Shown here in pieces: positions 15,152 through 23,960 of a stretch of DNA of 64,000 bases. Position 1 is the stretch's first letter. The number at the start of each line of letters is the position of its first letter. Below the pieces are notes generated by a model. That model was not told where the DNA came from, did no database searches, and worked only from the letters and a program-made list of their open reading frames with translations. Origin of the DNA: JAIBCC01 sp963763855 (GTDB lineage Bacteria > Acidobacteriota > Blastocatellia > Pyrinomonadales > Pyrinomonadaceae); assembly GCA_963763855.1 (NCBI GenBank), contig CAVXPU010000011.1, forward strand, positions 1-64,000. The letters are read 5' to 3'. The position numbers and the translations under genes were made by a program.

Positions 15152-17761
15152 CTATTCGCCCGATTGCTGCAAGAGTTTTGCAACCAAACCCGTCCAACCC
15201 GTTTGATGGCTCGCACCAACTCCCGCACCCGTGTCGCCGTGAAAATATTCGTGGAATAAAATCAAATCCCGCCAATTTTCATCTGTTTGAAATTTATCTA
15301 AACTATTATAAACAGGACGGTTGCCATTGTCATCACGTAGAAAAATTCGCGAAAGCCGACGCGATAATTCTTGCGAAACTTCCCAAAGATCCAGCATATT
15401 TCCCGAACCGCTCGGGCATTCAACCTTCAAATCGTCGCCATAAAAATAATGAAATTTCTGCAAAGATTCGATCAGCAAATAGTTGACGGGAAACCAGATC
15501 GGACCTCGCCAATTGGAATTTCCGCCGAAAAGCCCGCTCGAAGATTCCGCAGGTTCGTAATCGACCCGATGTTCCTGTCCGTTTACGTTCAAAATATACG
15601 GATTATCTTTGTGGAAACGCGATAGTGCCCGAATTCCGTAAGGTGAAAGAAACTCATTTTCGTCGAGCATTATTTTCAAAACTCTTTCCAATCTTTCACG
15701 ATAAGCGATTGAAAGCAGACGTCTATCGCCTGTATGTTCAACATTTGCGGTCAAATTCGGTCGATATTTGAGAAACCATTCAAAGCGACTTTTGAAATCG
15801 GGCAACGCATCCAAAGTTGCAGAATCAATGGTCGCGACAGCAAAAAGCGGAATCAGTCCAACCATTGAACGCACTTTGAGCGGCATATTTCCTTGTCCGT
15901 GAAGGTGCAAAACGTCGTAATAAAAACCGTCTTCATCGTTCCAGAGCGAGATTCCTTCCTGCCCTAAGTTGTTCATCGCGTCTGCAATGTAGATGAAATG
16001 TTCCCAAAATTTTGTCGCTACATCTTCATATGTGTCATCAGTTACGGCGAGTTCAAGAGCGATTGCCAGCAGATTCAAACAATACATCGCCATCCAACTT
16101 GTGCCGTCTGATTGTGCGAGTTTTCCGCCCGTCGGAAGCGGCTGACTTCGGTCAAAAACGCCGATATTATCGAGCCCTAGGAAGCCGCCTTCAAAAACGT
16201 TCATGCCTTCCGCGTCTTTTCTGTTAACCCACCAGGTGAAATTGAGTAGTAGTTTTTGGAAAACTCTCGCCAGAAATTTTGTATCGCCCTTGCCTGTATT
16301 TTTCTTGTCAATTTGATAAACCCGCAACGCCGCCCAAGCGTGAACCGGCGGATTAACGTCGCCATACGCCCATTCATACGCGGGAATCTGCCCATTCGGG
16401 TGCATATACCATTCTCGCAACATCAAAATCAGTTGTTCTTTGGCAAATTCCGCGTCAACCAACGCCAGCGGAATGCAATGAAACGCCAGATCCCAAGCCG
16501 CATACCACGGATATTCCCATTTATCGGGCATCGAAACCACGTCGGCATTGTTCAAATGCCGCCATTCTGCATTGCGACCCTTTTTGCGAACTTCGGGCGG
16601 TTTTGGTTGTCCGGGATCGCCTTCGAGCCACTTTTCTACGTCGTAATGATAAAACTGTTTTGACCAAAGCATTCCCGCAAATGCTTGACGCATAACGTTT
16701 TTTGCGTCTGCCGAAAGATTTGAGGGAATAATGCTTGAGTAAAATTCGTCGGCTTCTTTTTGACGCTGCGTAAATATTTTGTCGAAGTCTTTGAACGCGT
16801 TCTGAGTTCCAACTTCAGTTGGCACTGACTTGAGCCGCAAACGTATCGTTTTTTCTTCGCCGCCTTTTAATTCCAATAAATAATTCGCCGCGGCTTTTGT
16901 CCCTTTTCTTTCGGGACTCACCGCCGATTTGTCGCCGTTTACGATGTAATCATTGATCCCGTCTTTTACAAATTCTGATTCATTCTCCGCACCGAAAAGT
17001 TTTTGTTTATTGGTATTATTTTCGCAAAAAAGCAATTCATCAGCGTTTTCGCAATGGAGCGTATATTTCGGCGTGTCTTTGTAGCTAACATCGATCGCGT
17101 TTTCTTCCGCCAAATGCAAAGAGTAATTTCCCGTCGGTTTACCCGCCCACGACCAATTATTGCGAAACCAAATTGTCGGTAAAACGTTTATTTTCGCCGT
17201 TTCGTTTCCCCGATTTGCGATGGTTATCTTAACTAAAATGTCGTTCGCGTCTTCCTTCGCATATTCGACGAAACAGTCGAAGTATTTGTTATCATTGAAG
17301 ATGCCGGTATCAAGAAGTTCAAATTCGCCCTTCAACTTTCCCGCGTTGCGATTTTCTTCGAGTAACTGTGAGTAAGGAAATTCCGTTTGGGGATACTTGT
17401 AAAGATACTTCATATAGGAATGCGTCGGCGTGGAATCCAGATAAAAGTAATACTCTTTTACGTCTTCTCCATGATTGCCTTCGCTGCCTGTCAGACCGAA
17501 AATTCGCTCCTTCAAGATCGGATCTTTGCCGTTCCAGAAAGCGACGGAGAAACAAACATGCTGATTTTCGTCACAAATTCCCGCGATGCCGTCTTCATTC
17601 CAACGATACGCACGAGAGCGGCTTTGATCGTGCGGGAAAAAATCCCACGCTGATCCAAAATCCGAATAATCCTCGCGGACTGTTCCCCAAGCCCTTTCAC
17701 TTAAATATGGTCCCCAATGTTTCCAATTCTTCTCTTTTAGTCGCTTTTGTTCTGCTTTCAT
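15152..17761 (-). CDS. Large glycoside hydrolase, GH63/MGH1-like (alpha,alpha)6 barrel
   Basis: This 869-aa protein starts WKHWGPYLSERAWGTVREDYSD and has the MGH1/GH63 look of a mannosyl-oligosaccharide-glucosidase homologue. Seen are FPHDQSRSRAYRW, PDKWEYPWYAAWDLAFH, FLGLDNIGVFDRS and SNWRGPIWFPVNYLL, which line the active-site cleft in the family. There is no signal peptide, so it is probably cytoplasmic and acts on alpha-glucosides or related oligosaccharides (substrate not determinable). It ends 14 bp before the 82-aa membrane gene; functional linkage to the redox operon is doubtful. Confidence 0.88.
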   Translation of the reverse strand: MKAEQKRLKEKNWKHWGPYLSERAWGTVREDYSDFGSAWDFFPHDQSRSRAYRWNEDGIAGICDENQHVCFSVAFWNGKDPILKERIFGLTGSEGNHGEDVKEYYFYLDSTPTHSYMKYLYKYPQTEFPYSQLLEENRNAGKLKGEFELLDTGIFNDNKYFDCFVEYAKEDANDILVKITIANRGNETAKINVLPTIWFRNNWSWAGKPTGNYSLHLAEENAIDVSYKDTPKYTLHCENADELLFCENNTNKQKLFGAENESEFVKDGINDYIVNGDKSAVSPERKGTKAAANYLLELKGGEEKTIRLRLKSVPTEVGTQNAFKDFDKIFTQRQKEADEFYSSIIPSNLSADAKNVMRQAFAGMLWSKQFYHYDVEKWLEGDPGQPKPPEVRKKGRNAEWRHLNNADVVSMPDKWEYPWYAAWDLAFHCIPLALVDAEFAKEQLILMLREWYMHPNGQIPAYEWAYGDVNPPVHAWAALRVYQIDKKNTGKGDTKFLARVFQKLLLNFTWWVNRKDAEGMNVFEGGFLGLDNIGVFDRSQPLPTGGKLAQSDGTSWMAMYCLNLLAIALELAVTDDTYEDVATKFWEHFIYIADAMNNLGQEGISLWNDEDGFYYDVLHLHGQGNMPLKVRSMVGLIPLFAVATIDSATLDALPDFKSRFEWFLKYRPNLTANVEHTGDRRLLSIAYRERLERVLKIMLDENEFLSPYGIRALSRFHKDNPYILNVNGQEHRVDYEPAESSSGLFGGNSNWRGPIWFPVNYLLIESLQKFHYFYGDDLKVECPSGSGNMLDLWEVSQELSRRLSRIFLRDDNGNRPVYNSLDKFQTDENWRDLILFHEYFHGDTGAGVGASHQTGWTGLVAKLLQQSGE

Positions 17762-17810
17762 ACAACTTTATTCCACAGAATGTGAAGAATATTCCAACTT
17801 TCCAATTAAA

Positions 17811-17887
17811 AGATGCAGAAACACGCACGAAGTAAGTGTGTCTCTTCGTCAATAATTACGCCATTACTCGGTGCGGGCTTCTGCAGT
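17811..17887. repeat. Imperfect inverted repeat (GCAGAA-CGCAC type)
   Basis: A left arm of about 27 bp beginning TGCAGAAACACGCACGAAGT is matched imperfectly by the reverse complement of the right arm ending GGTGCGGGCTTCTGCA. It occupies most of the gap between the YHS lipoprotein and glucosidase genes. It is probably a REP/MITE-like palindrome. Confidence 0.55.
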
Positions 17888-17890
17888 ATC

Positions 17891-18358
17891 TTAGCCTTTA
17901 TGCTCAGGCTTTTTGGTCTCGAAACCCTTCCAATTTTTTTCCGCATCCTCGATCAGTTTTTGCTGCTCGGCTTCCCATTTTTTCTTAACTTCCGGGTTGT
18001 AATTCAAATAAAGTTTGCCGTCCACAACTTTCCATGCGTTCGGATCGCCGTCTGCGGTATAACCTTTCGAGACCGCAAATGAACAATATCCGCCGAATTG
18101 CGGAGCATATTTCTCTGGTTCTTGCTTGAATTTCTCCATGTTTTCCTTGCTCGAAAAAAGCCATTTCGCACCTTTCCAAACAAATTCGAATTGGGGATTT
18201 CCTTTCACTGCACCTTCGGAAACAAAATACGACACCGTGTCAAACCCTTTAATTGCAACATTTTCCTTCGTTGCACAGATCGGATTCAGATCGTCCGTAT
18301 TCGAACAAGATGCCAACAAACTGACAACTAAAACTAAACTCAACAGAAGTATTTTCAT
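17891..18358 (-). CDS. YHS-domain lipoprotein
   Basis: A signal peptide with lipobox LASC (Cys18) is followed by a YHS domain: VAIKGFDTVSYF, VWKGAKWLFSSKENMEKFKQEPEKY and FGGYCSFAVSKGY. YHS domains of this secreted type are usually called metal- or haem-associated, but the activity is unproven. The 155-aa length is normal. It starts 3 bp after the VOC-family gene, suggesting co-transcription. Confidence 0.88.
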   Translation of the reverse strand: MKILLLSLVLVVSLLASCSNTDDLNPICATKENVAIKGFDTVSYFVSEGAVKGNPQFEFVWKGAKWLFSSKENMEKFKQEPEKYAPQFGGYCSFAVSKGYTADGDPNAWKVVDGKLYLNYNPEVKKKWEAEQQKLIEDAEKNWKGFETKKPEHKG

Positions 18359-18360
18359 AA

Positions 18361-19431
18361 TTATTTCTCAACTACACGAACTGCGTGTCCAACATTATCT
18401 CTTAACAATAAAGCCTTTTTGAACCCTAAATTATTCCCATTAAAACTCACGAGACCACTCGAAATGAGATCATATTTATTTTTCGACAAAACCTCGGCGA
18501 TTGGATTCAATTCTTTTGCCTCAAAACTAGTCTGCCAATGCCACAGATCGCTGCTTTTTGTATCTTTCGGAAACGGTTTTCCATCACGCGGAGCAAGATA
18601 CTCCAAAAATTCGACCGCGATTCCTTCTTGCGGAGTGTGCAATCCCGTAATGTGCAATTTCGCACCAAAAACGTTGTTGAGATGTTCCTGCTCATTTCCA
18701 AAATTATCACTCGTTCCGGCAACGGTTAACCCGAGCGAATCTCGATAAAACTTCAAACTTTCGTCCGAATCGCTGACGACGATCGCGGTGTGATCGATAC
18801 CCAAAAATAATTTATCGGTTTTCGCTAGCTCGTGCCATTTTTTCGCACCTTTATCGGCAGGAAAATGAAGGATTTCTAAGATGTGATTGTCGAAATCTCG
18901 AAAGTAAAACGCACTTATTCCCGCGGCGTTTGGAATCGTTTTGGGCAGTGTTTGCGGGGCTGTTGACGCGTATCGAACTTTGTTTTTACGCAATATTTCA
19001 AACGCTCTGTCCATATCCGATACGATAATCGCGATATGCTGAAACCATTTGTCGTTGCTTCGCGAATCGACCGGAATCGGACGTCCGCCTGCCGTTAAAT
19101 ATTCGGTAAGTTCTAGAAATTCACTGCCAAGTTTCAGGCGAACAATTCGAACTCTCGCCCCAAAAACACCAGACAAATGTTCAAATTCGCTGCCAAAAGT
19201 CTCATGATCCGAAACTTTTTCAAAGGGTAAAACGCGTGTGTAAAAATCAATCGCTTTGTCCATATCCGAAACCGTAAATCCTACAGATTCAACTTTTGAA
19301 ACCGTTTCACCGCGTGCATTACTCGAAAAAATGACGAACAGCGTCAGCAAACCGATAATTAGCCAGCCAAAAGGAAAGGCGTTTTGCCGGGCAATCCTAA
19401 CATCAATAATTTGTTTATAATTACTTTTCAT
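18361..19431 (-). CDS. Secreted or anchored protein with two VOC (glyoxalase-like) domains
   Basis: An N-terminal hydrophobic segment (about 22-40) is followed by two tandem VOC domains. The first is VESVGFTVSDMDKAIDFYTRVLPFEKV and the second IDHTAIVVSDSDESLKFYRDSLGLTV; each ends with a metal-ligand-like region (ILEILHFP, AVEFLEYL). VOC proteins are metal-dependent lyases, dioxygenases or binding proteins. The export signal is unusual and suggests periplasmic action. It is paired with a YHS lipoprotein. The substrate is unknown. Confidence 0.85.
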   Translation of the reverse strand: MKSNYKQIIDVRIARQNAFPFGWLIIGLLTLFVIFSSNARGETVSKVESVGFTVSDMDKAIDFYTRVLPFEKVSDHETFGSEFEHLSGVFGARVRIVRLKLGSEFLELTEYLTAGGRPIPVDSRSNDKWFQHIAIIVSDMDRAFEILRKNKVRYASTAPQTLPKTIPNAAGISAFYFRDFDNHILEILHFPADKGAKKWHELAKTDKLFLGIDHTAIVVSDSDESLKFYRDSLGLTVAGTSDNFGNEQEHLNNVFGAKLHITGLHTPQEGIAVEFLEYLAPRDGKPFPKDTKSSDLWHWQTSFEAKELNPIAEVLSKNKYDLISSGLVSFNGNNLGFKKALLLRDNVGHAVRVVEK

Positions 19432-19518
19432 AGATTAATTTCTCTACAATAAATAATTACGGCAGACCGATGTTTTATTCCATACAGTCTGCCGTTAAGT
19501 TTTTACAAAAAAATACAG

Positions 19519-20352
19519 TTAGTCGCGTTTTGCGAGCACTTCTAAATATTCAGATTGATAGATTGTGGTTCCGTCGGTTGCCTGGTTATGTTCAGTCCAC
19601 AGATTTTCCAATTCGCGTCGGAGAGCCGTTTGTTTATCCATATCACTGTTCAAAGCGTCGAAAGCCTTTTGCGTCGGTCCGTAAAATTGGCGGAAATGTT
19701 CGACTACTTCTTTTGGTGAAAACGGATAATTAAATGTGATCATTCGCCGATTAAGCTGCAAATCAGCAATTCCGCTCTTAAGTCTTTCGCTAACCGTTGC
19801 GGGATCGCCCCACAAAATCGGGGAAGGCATATCCGGCGGCGGCACGTATGAAGACATCAATTTGAACAATTTTCCGACAAATCCGGCTGCCGTCCAATTT
19901 GCCATCGCAATGCGTCCGCCGGGGCGACAAACCCGGGTTAATTCACGGGCGACCATTTCCGGACGCGGTGCAAACATCGCTCCAAACATAGTAACCACCG
20001 TGTCAAAACTGCCATCCGCGTAGGGCAGTGCCTCAGCATCGCCTTCATCAAATTGGCATTTTAATCCTTCGCGTTCTGCCCATTTTCGTCCTTGTTCAAG
20101 CGAATTTGGAGCAATATCAACGCCGGTCACAACGGCACCTTTTCGGGCAGAAGGAATCGTTAAATTACCCGTTCCGCAGGCGACATCCAACACTTTTTCG
20201 CCTTTTTTCAAATCAAGCCGTTCAATAAATTCAGCCGCTCCGATCTCATATGATTGGGCAATTTGCCCAAAATCTCCCGCCGTCCAAGTAGCTTTCAGTT
20301 TCGTTTTCAAAGTCTCCATATCAGAAGACATTGCTGCTTTCGGTTCACTCAT
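19519..20352 (-). CDS. Class I SAM-dependent methyltransferase
   Basis: The start ATG 20352 has a strong AGGAGGT site. Motif I VLDVACGTGNLTIP, motif II acidic GVDIAP, GDAEALPYADGSFDTVVTMFGAMF and post-motif RVCRPGGRIAMANW are those of UbiE/methyltransferase-11 type enzymes. At 277 aa it is complete. The substrate is unknown; nothing in the neighbourhood fixes it. It stands between the VOC gene and a terminator. Confidence 0.9.
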   Translation of the reverse strand: MSEPKAAMSSDMETLKTKLKATWTAGDFGQIAQSYEIGAAEFIERLDLKKGEKVLDVACGTGNLTIPSARKGAVVTGVDIAPNSLEQGRKWAEREGLKCQFDEGDAEALPYADGSFDTVVTMFGAMFAPRPEMVARELTRVCRPGGRIAMANWTAAGFVGKLFKLMSSYVPPPDMPSPILWGDPATVSERLKSGIADLQLNRRMITFNYPFSPKEVVEHFRQFYGPTQKAFDALNSDMDKQTALRRELENLWTEHNQATDGTTIYQSEYLEVLAKRD

Positions 20353-20564
20353 AACTTACCTCCTATATTGATCTGTATTACGATTTTCGTAATTATTAAG
20401 GGCTTTGGTTTAGGGGTTTTTGGCTTTCTTAATTCTAAATTAGAATTCGGAGAGGTGACTACGCAGCGAATTGAAACGGAATAGAAAAGACCGAAACACA
20501 AAAAACTAAGTCTTTATCATTTACGATTTTTCCATCATAAAACTTTCGCCAATTTATCGCAAAG

Positions 20565-20600
20565 AAAAAGCGGTGCCGAGAAACCTCCACACCGCTTTCT
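20565..20600 (-). terminator. Intrinsic terminator after the GMC oxidoreductase gene
   Basis: On the minus strand a 9-bp stem (AAAGCGGTG / CACCGCTTT, arms 20567-20575 and 20590-20598) is followed by a T-rich run. It lies 19 bp beyond the stop of the GMC gene. The rest of the 20353-20618 gap holds the promoter region of the methyltransferase; nothing else is evident. Confidence 0.75.
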
Positions 20601-20618
20601 TTGTTGAGATTGCAAAAT

Positions 20619-22178
20619 TCAGCCCGTCCTTTGGAGCAAATGTTCGCCCACCCGCAAAGCATTTGCCATAATCGTCAACGCGGGATTTACCGCCGAACTT
20701 GAAGGGAAAAACGAGCCGTCCACGACATACAAATTATCTACGTCGTGTGCCTTGCAATTCCTGTCCAAAACGGAAGTTTTCGGGTCGTCGCCGAAACGCA
20801 CTGTGCCGTTTTGATGTGCCACGCCCGCAAGCGGAATTTGCTCTGCCAAGTATAAATTTCGTGCAAAAATTCCTTGATGACATTCGCCACCGTGGATGTC
20901 GCACCTGCGTTGTTTGTTCATCAAATCTTTCAGTTTCTTTTGCAATTGCTTGTGTGCTTCTACATTATTCGGCGTGTAGTGCAACACAATATCGTTGTTT
21001 TTATTGATCGTCACCCGATTTTCAGGACGCGGAAGGTCTTCCGTAGTCAGCCAAAAATCGAGCGAATGTTTCGCCATAAGATCGAGCGTAAAACCGGGAG
21101 CAATCGCGGGAGCACCTGCGGAAAGCGTAACGCCATCGAGTTTTCCGACAAACGAAATATGTCCCATCGGATACGGAAAATCTTCGGAACCGAAATAAAA
21201 ATCGTTGACCGCGAGAGTTTTCTGAAAAATTGTCGGATTCGGACATTTTGAAACGGCGAGCATCACGGAATTAACGTGTCCCATATAATTTCGCCCAACT
21301 TGATCGCTCGAATTGGCAAGCCCATTCGGATGTTTTTCATCGGCAGAACGAAGCAGCAACGCGGCGGAATTTATCGCACCGGCGGCAACGACAACGACAT
21401 CAGCCGAATAACTTTCCTCAATTCCGCTTCGTATTACCGAAACTTTAGAGATGGTTTTCCCCGTTTCGTCGGTTTCAAGTTTCGTCACCATCGCGTTCGT
21501 CAAAAGCGTTACATTTTCATATTCAAGTGAAGGCTCAATTCCGCAAATGTGCGAATCGGCTTTGGCATTTACGAGACACGGAAAACCATCGCAAGTGCCG
21601 CAACGAATACACTTACTTCGCGGATCGTTTTCCTTAAGTTGAATGCCAAGCGGAACGTGAAAAGGCTTGCAGCCCAAAGCTTCAAAATCCTCGGCAAGTG
21701 CTTGAATTCGAGGTTCATGAGAAACTTCTTCGTGCGGAAATTCGGTGCTTGACCAAGGTTCGGTCGGATCTTCACCGCGTATGCCGTGGACATGATACAT
21801 CGCTTCGGCTTGTGCGTAATATGGCTCAAGTTCGTCGTAAGTGATTGCCCACCCAGGAGATATTCCATCGAGATGTTTGAGTTCGCCGAAATCTTCCTTA
21901 CGCATACGGAACAGTGCCGCACCATAAAATTTCGTATTTCCGCCGACGTTGTAGTTCGTATGTGGATGAAGCGGTTTACCGTCTTTATCAAACCAAGTCT
22001 CTTTCGTGTTGTAGTATCCTTCAACATTTACCTTTCGCGAATTCCAATTATCAAGCCCGCGTTTGACGAAATCGCCACGTTCCAAAACCAAGATCTTTTT
22101 GCCAGAAGGTGCGAGTTTGTGAACCAATGTCCCACCGCCTGCACCCGTTCCGATGATGATAAAATCGTAATGTGCCAT
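20619..22178 (-). CDS. GMC-family flavin oxidoreductase
   Basis: The FAD-binding N-terminus reads FIIIGTGAGGGTLVHKLAPSGKKILVLERG. Further GMC features are NVGGNTKFYGAALFR, ADVVVVAAGAINSAALLLRSAD, and a C-terminal DGSFFPSSSAVNPALTIMANALR with the family's Asn in the catalytic region. Near residues 187-200 a CIRCGTCDGFPC segment adds cysteines typical of GMC subfamilies acting with a cytochrome partner. ATG 22178 follows a CAGGAG site. Glucose/gluconate/alcohol-type oxidation is likely, but the substrate is unknown. It is transcribed after an SDR and an aquaporin gene. Confidence 0.92.
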   Translation of the reverse strand: MAHYDFIIIGTGAGGGTLVHKLAPSGKKILVLERGDFVKRGLDNWNSRKVNVEGYYNTKETWFDKDGKPLHPHTNYNVGGNTKFYGAALFRMRKEDFGELKHLDGISPGWAITYDELEPYYAQAEAMYHVHGIRGEDPTEPWSSTEFPHEEVSHEPRIQALAEDFEALGCKPFHVPLGIQLKENDPRSKCIRCGTCDGFPCLVNAKADSHICGIEPSLEYENVTLLTNAMVTKLETDETGKTISKVSVIRSGIEESYSADVVVVAAGAINSAALLLRSADEKHPNGLANSSDQVGRNYMGHVNSVMLAVSKCPNPTIFQKTLAVNDFYFGSEDFPYPMGHISFVGKLDGVTLSAGAPAIAPGFTLDLMAKHSLDFWLTTEDLPRPENRVTINKNNDIVLHYTPNNVEAHKQLQKKLKDLMNKQRRCDIHGGECHQGIFARNLYLAEQIPLAGVAHQNGTVRFGDDPKTSVLDRNCKAHDVDNLYVVDGSFFPSSSAVNPALTIMANALRVGEHLLQRTG

Positions 22179-22196
22179 AAAATACTCCTGAGAATT

Positions 22197-22269
22197 TCAC
22201 CACAGAGTTCACAGAGGTCACAGAGAAAATTAGAAAAGAACTCTGTGTTCTCTGTGTGCTCTGTGGTGA
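22197..22269. repeat. Inverted repeat of 9-bp CACAGAG-type units
   Basis: The left arm is CACAGAGTT, CACAGAGGT, CACAGAGAA (22201-22227), exactly 9-bp periodic. The right arm is CTCTGTGTT, CTCTGTGTG, CTCTGTGG (22241-22266). It lies between the SDR and GMC genes and leaves the GMC ribosome-binding site intact. Confidence 0.85.
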
Positions 22270-22274
22270 ATTTC

Positions 22275-23042
22275 TTACTGTTCCTCATAAAACCAAGTAA
22301 GCCCGCCGTCAACAAAAAACGTAGAACCTGTTATATAGTCCGCTTCGTCAGATGATAAAAATACTGCCATTCCCGCAACGTCTTCGGGTTGTCCGAGCCG
22401 TTTTAAAGGAATTTGTCCGAGCAAATAATTCAATTTATTCGGATCGTTGAGCAGATTTTTGTTGATCGGTGTTTCGATTGCTCCGGGTGCGATGTTGTTG
22501 ACATTGATGCCAAATTGTCCGAGTTCAACTCCCAAATTTCGCGTCAGCATCTTCACGCCGCCTTTGCTCACGCAATAAGCCGTAAAATTTGGAAATGGAA
22601 GGTCTTCGTGAACCGAACTTATGTTGACGATTTTTCCGCGTCGTTTCGTTTCGATCAAATGTTTCGCCATCGCTTGAGAGCAAAAAAATGTGCCTTTGGT
22701 GTTAACGTTCATCACGAAGTCGAAATCCTTTTCCGTAACCTCCCAAAAAGGTGCGTGGCGTTCCACTCCCGCGTTGTTGACCAAAATATCAACTTGCCCG
22801 AATTCTTTGATCGTGGCATCGAATAAACTATTGATATCATTCACTTTAGACACATCGCCTTGAACGACAATTGCACGTCCGCCATCCGTTTCGATGGTTT
22901 TTTGCACATCGTTTGCCATGTCCATATTTCCGATGTAGTTGATGACAACATTTGCACCCTCGCGGGCAAATCTTTCGGCGATTCCGCGTCCAATTCCCTG
23001 GCTGCTTCCCGTAATAATTGCTGTTTTATCTTTTAATTTCAT
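22275..23042 (-). CDS. Short-chain dehydrogenase/reductase (glucose 1-dehydrogenase-like)
   Basis: The start ATG 23042 gives the standard N-terminus MKLKDKTAIITGSSQGIGRGIAERF, where GSSQGIG (TGxxxGxG) binds NAD(P). Also present are NNAGVE, a catalytic Ser (NISSVHE), YxxxK as AYCVSKGG and the PGAIETPIN loop. At 255 aa it is a classical SDR, resembling glucose-1-dehydrogenase/3-oxoacyl reductase types. The aquaporin gene ends 4 bp upstream of this start, so they are co-transcribed. The substrate is not determinable. Confidence 0.92.
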   Translation of the reverse strand: MKLKDKTAIITGSSQGIGRGIAERFAREGANVVINYIGNMDMANDVQKTIETDGGRAIVVQGDVSKVNDINSLFDATIKEFGQVDILVNNAGVERHAPFWEVTEKDFDFVMNVNTKGTFFCSQAMAKHLIETKRRGKIVNISSVHEDLPFPNFTAYCVSKGGVKMLTRNLGVELGQFGINVNNIAPGAIETPINKNLLNDPNKLNYLLGQIPLKRLGQPEDVAGMAVFLSSDEADYITGSTFFVDGGLTWFYEEQ

Positions 23043-23046
23043 ATAT

Positions 23047-23829
23047 TTAGACCATTTCTCCGTAATTGCAGTTGAAAATACACGGCTGCGAATTTGCATG
23101 ATGAAATTTCGCACAATAGACCTCTTTCAAACTCTTAAAACGCAGATAAATCTCTGCCGCCGATAGCATCGCGAGCGGTGGTGCGGTGAAATACACCCAC
23201 CAAGCCGTCCAACTATTCGCGATTACTGCCGACGCGAAAGTTCGAGCAGGATTCATGCTCATTCCCGAAATCGGCGATTCAAGCGAGATGTAGGCAAAAA
23301 CCAAAAATCCTGCCAGAAACGGTGTAAAACGCGATAATCGTTTTGAATTTGTCGTAACCAAAACCATTGTCATCATCAAAAACGAAATGATAAATTCCGC
23401 TGCAAACGAAACGCTTGTGCCCTGATTATTCGGCACGGTTACAACAAAATTCACCATCGAATCCGAAAGCCTTTTTCCCAAAATCAGCCACGAAATAACT
23501 ACTCCAATCGTTCCGCCGATGAACTGAAAAATTATGTAAAAGATCGCGTCCCAATTTTTGATTTTTCCCAGCCGCCAAAATGTCAAAGTTACCGCGGGAT
23601 TTATGTGTGAACCAGATCGCTTTCCCCACGGCGACAGAAAAATTCCGATTGCCGTCATTCCCATCGCCAAACCCATTAAAACATTGCGAACAAACGGATT
23701 AACAAAGACCAACGGCAATTCTGAACTGAACAGTGCCACGCCAAAAAAGCACGCCGAAATCATAAAGACACCCAAGCCCCAAGCCTCGCAAAAATATTCA
23801 AACCAATGATTTCGAAAAGATTCCAACAT
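23047..23829 (-). CDS. Aquaporin/MIP-family channel
   Basis: Six membrane segments and the two NPA half-helices are present as SGSHINPAVTL (about 74-84) and SGMSMNPARTF (about 188-198). The latter Arg belongs to the selectivity filter. The 260-aa length fits bacterial MIP channels. A non-conserved C-terminal tail includes CAKFHHANSQPC. Water or small polyols/glycerol may be carried; which cannot be decided here. It is the first gene of an aquaporin-SDR-GMC run. Confidence 0.92.
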   Translation of the reverse strand: MLESFRNHWFEYFCEAWGLGVFMISACFFGVALFSSELPLVFVNPFVRNVLMGLAMGMTAIGIFLSPWGKRSGSHINPAVTLTFWRLGKIKNWDAIFYIIFQFIGGTIGVVISWLILGKRLSDSMVNFVVTVPNNQGTSVSFAAEFIISFLMMTMVLVTTNSKRLSRFTPFLAGFLVFAYISLESPISGMSMNPARTFASAVIANSWTAWWVYFTAPPLAMLSAAEIYLRFKSLKEVYCAKFHHANSQPCIFNCNYGEMV

Positions 23830-23883
23830 CGTTTATCTCAATTCTTGAATCGCGTTTGAGCAGTTATTTATTCCAAAAGATTT

Positions 23884-23955
23884 GCACCACAGAGACACCG
23901 AGGACACAATGAGAATTCAGGCAATTTCTTAAAAAACTTTGTGCCTCTGTGGTGA
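23884..23955. repeat. Degenerate inverted repeat of 9-bp CACAGAG-type units
   Basis: The left arm CCACAGAGA, CACCGAGGA, CACAATGAG is partly mirrored by CTTTGTGCCTCTGTGGTG at about 23937-23954. It lies between the subtilase and aquaporin genes. It is more decayed than the 22197 copy. Confidence 0.7.
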
Positions 23956-23960
23956 ATAAT

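Noticed and set aside
21786..22355. Long plus-strand frame opposite the GMC and SDR genes
   Set aside because: It runs antisense across two well-supported genes and a repeat element and has no recognisable domain or start signal.
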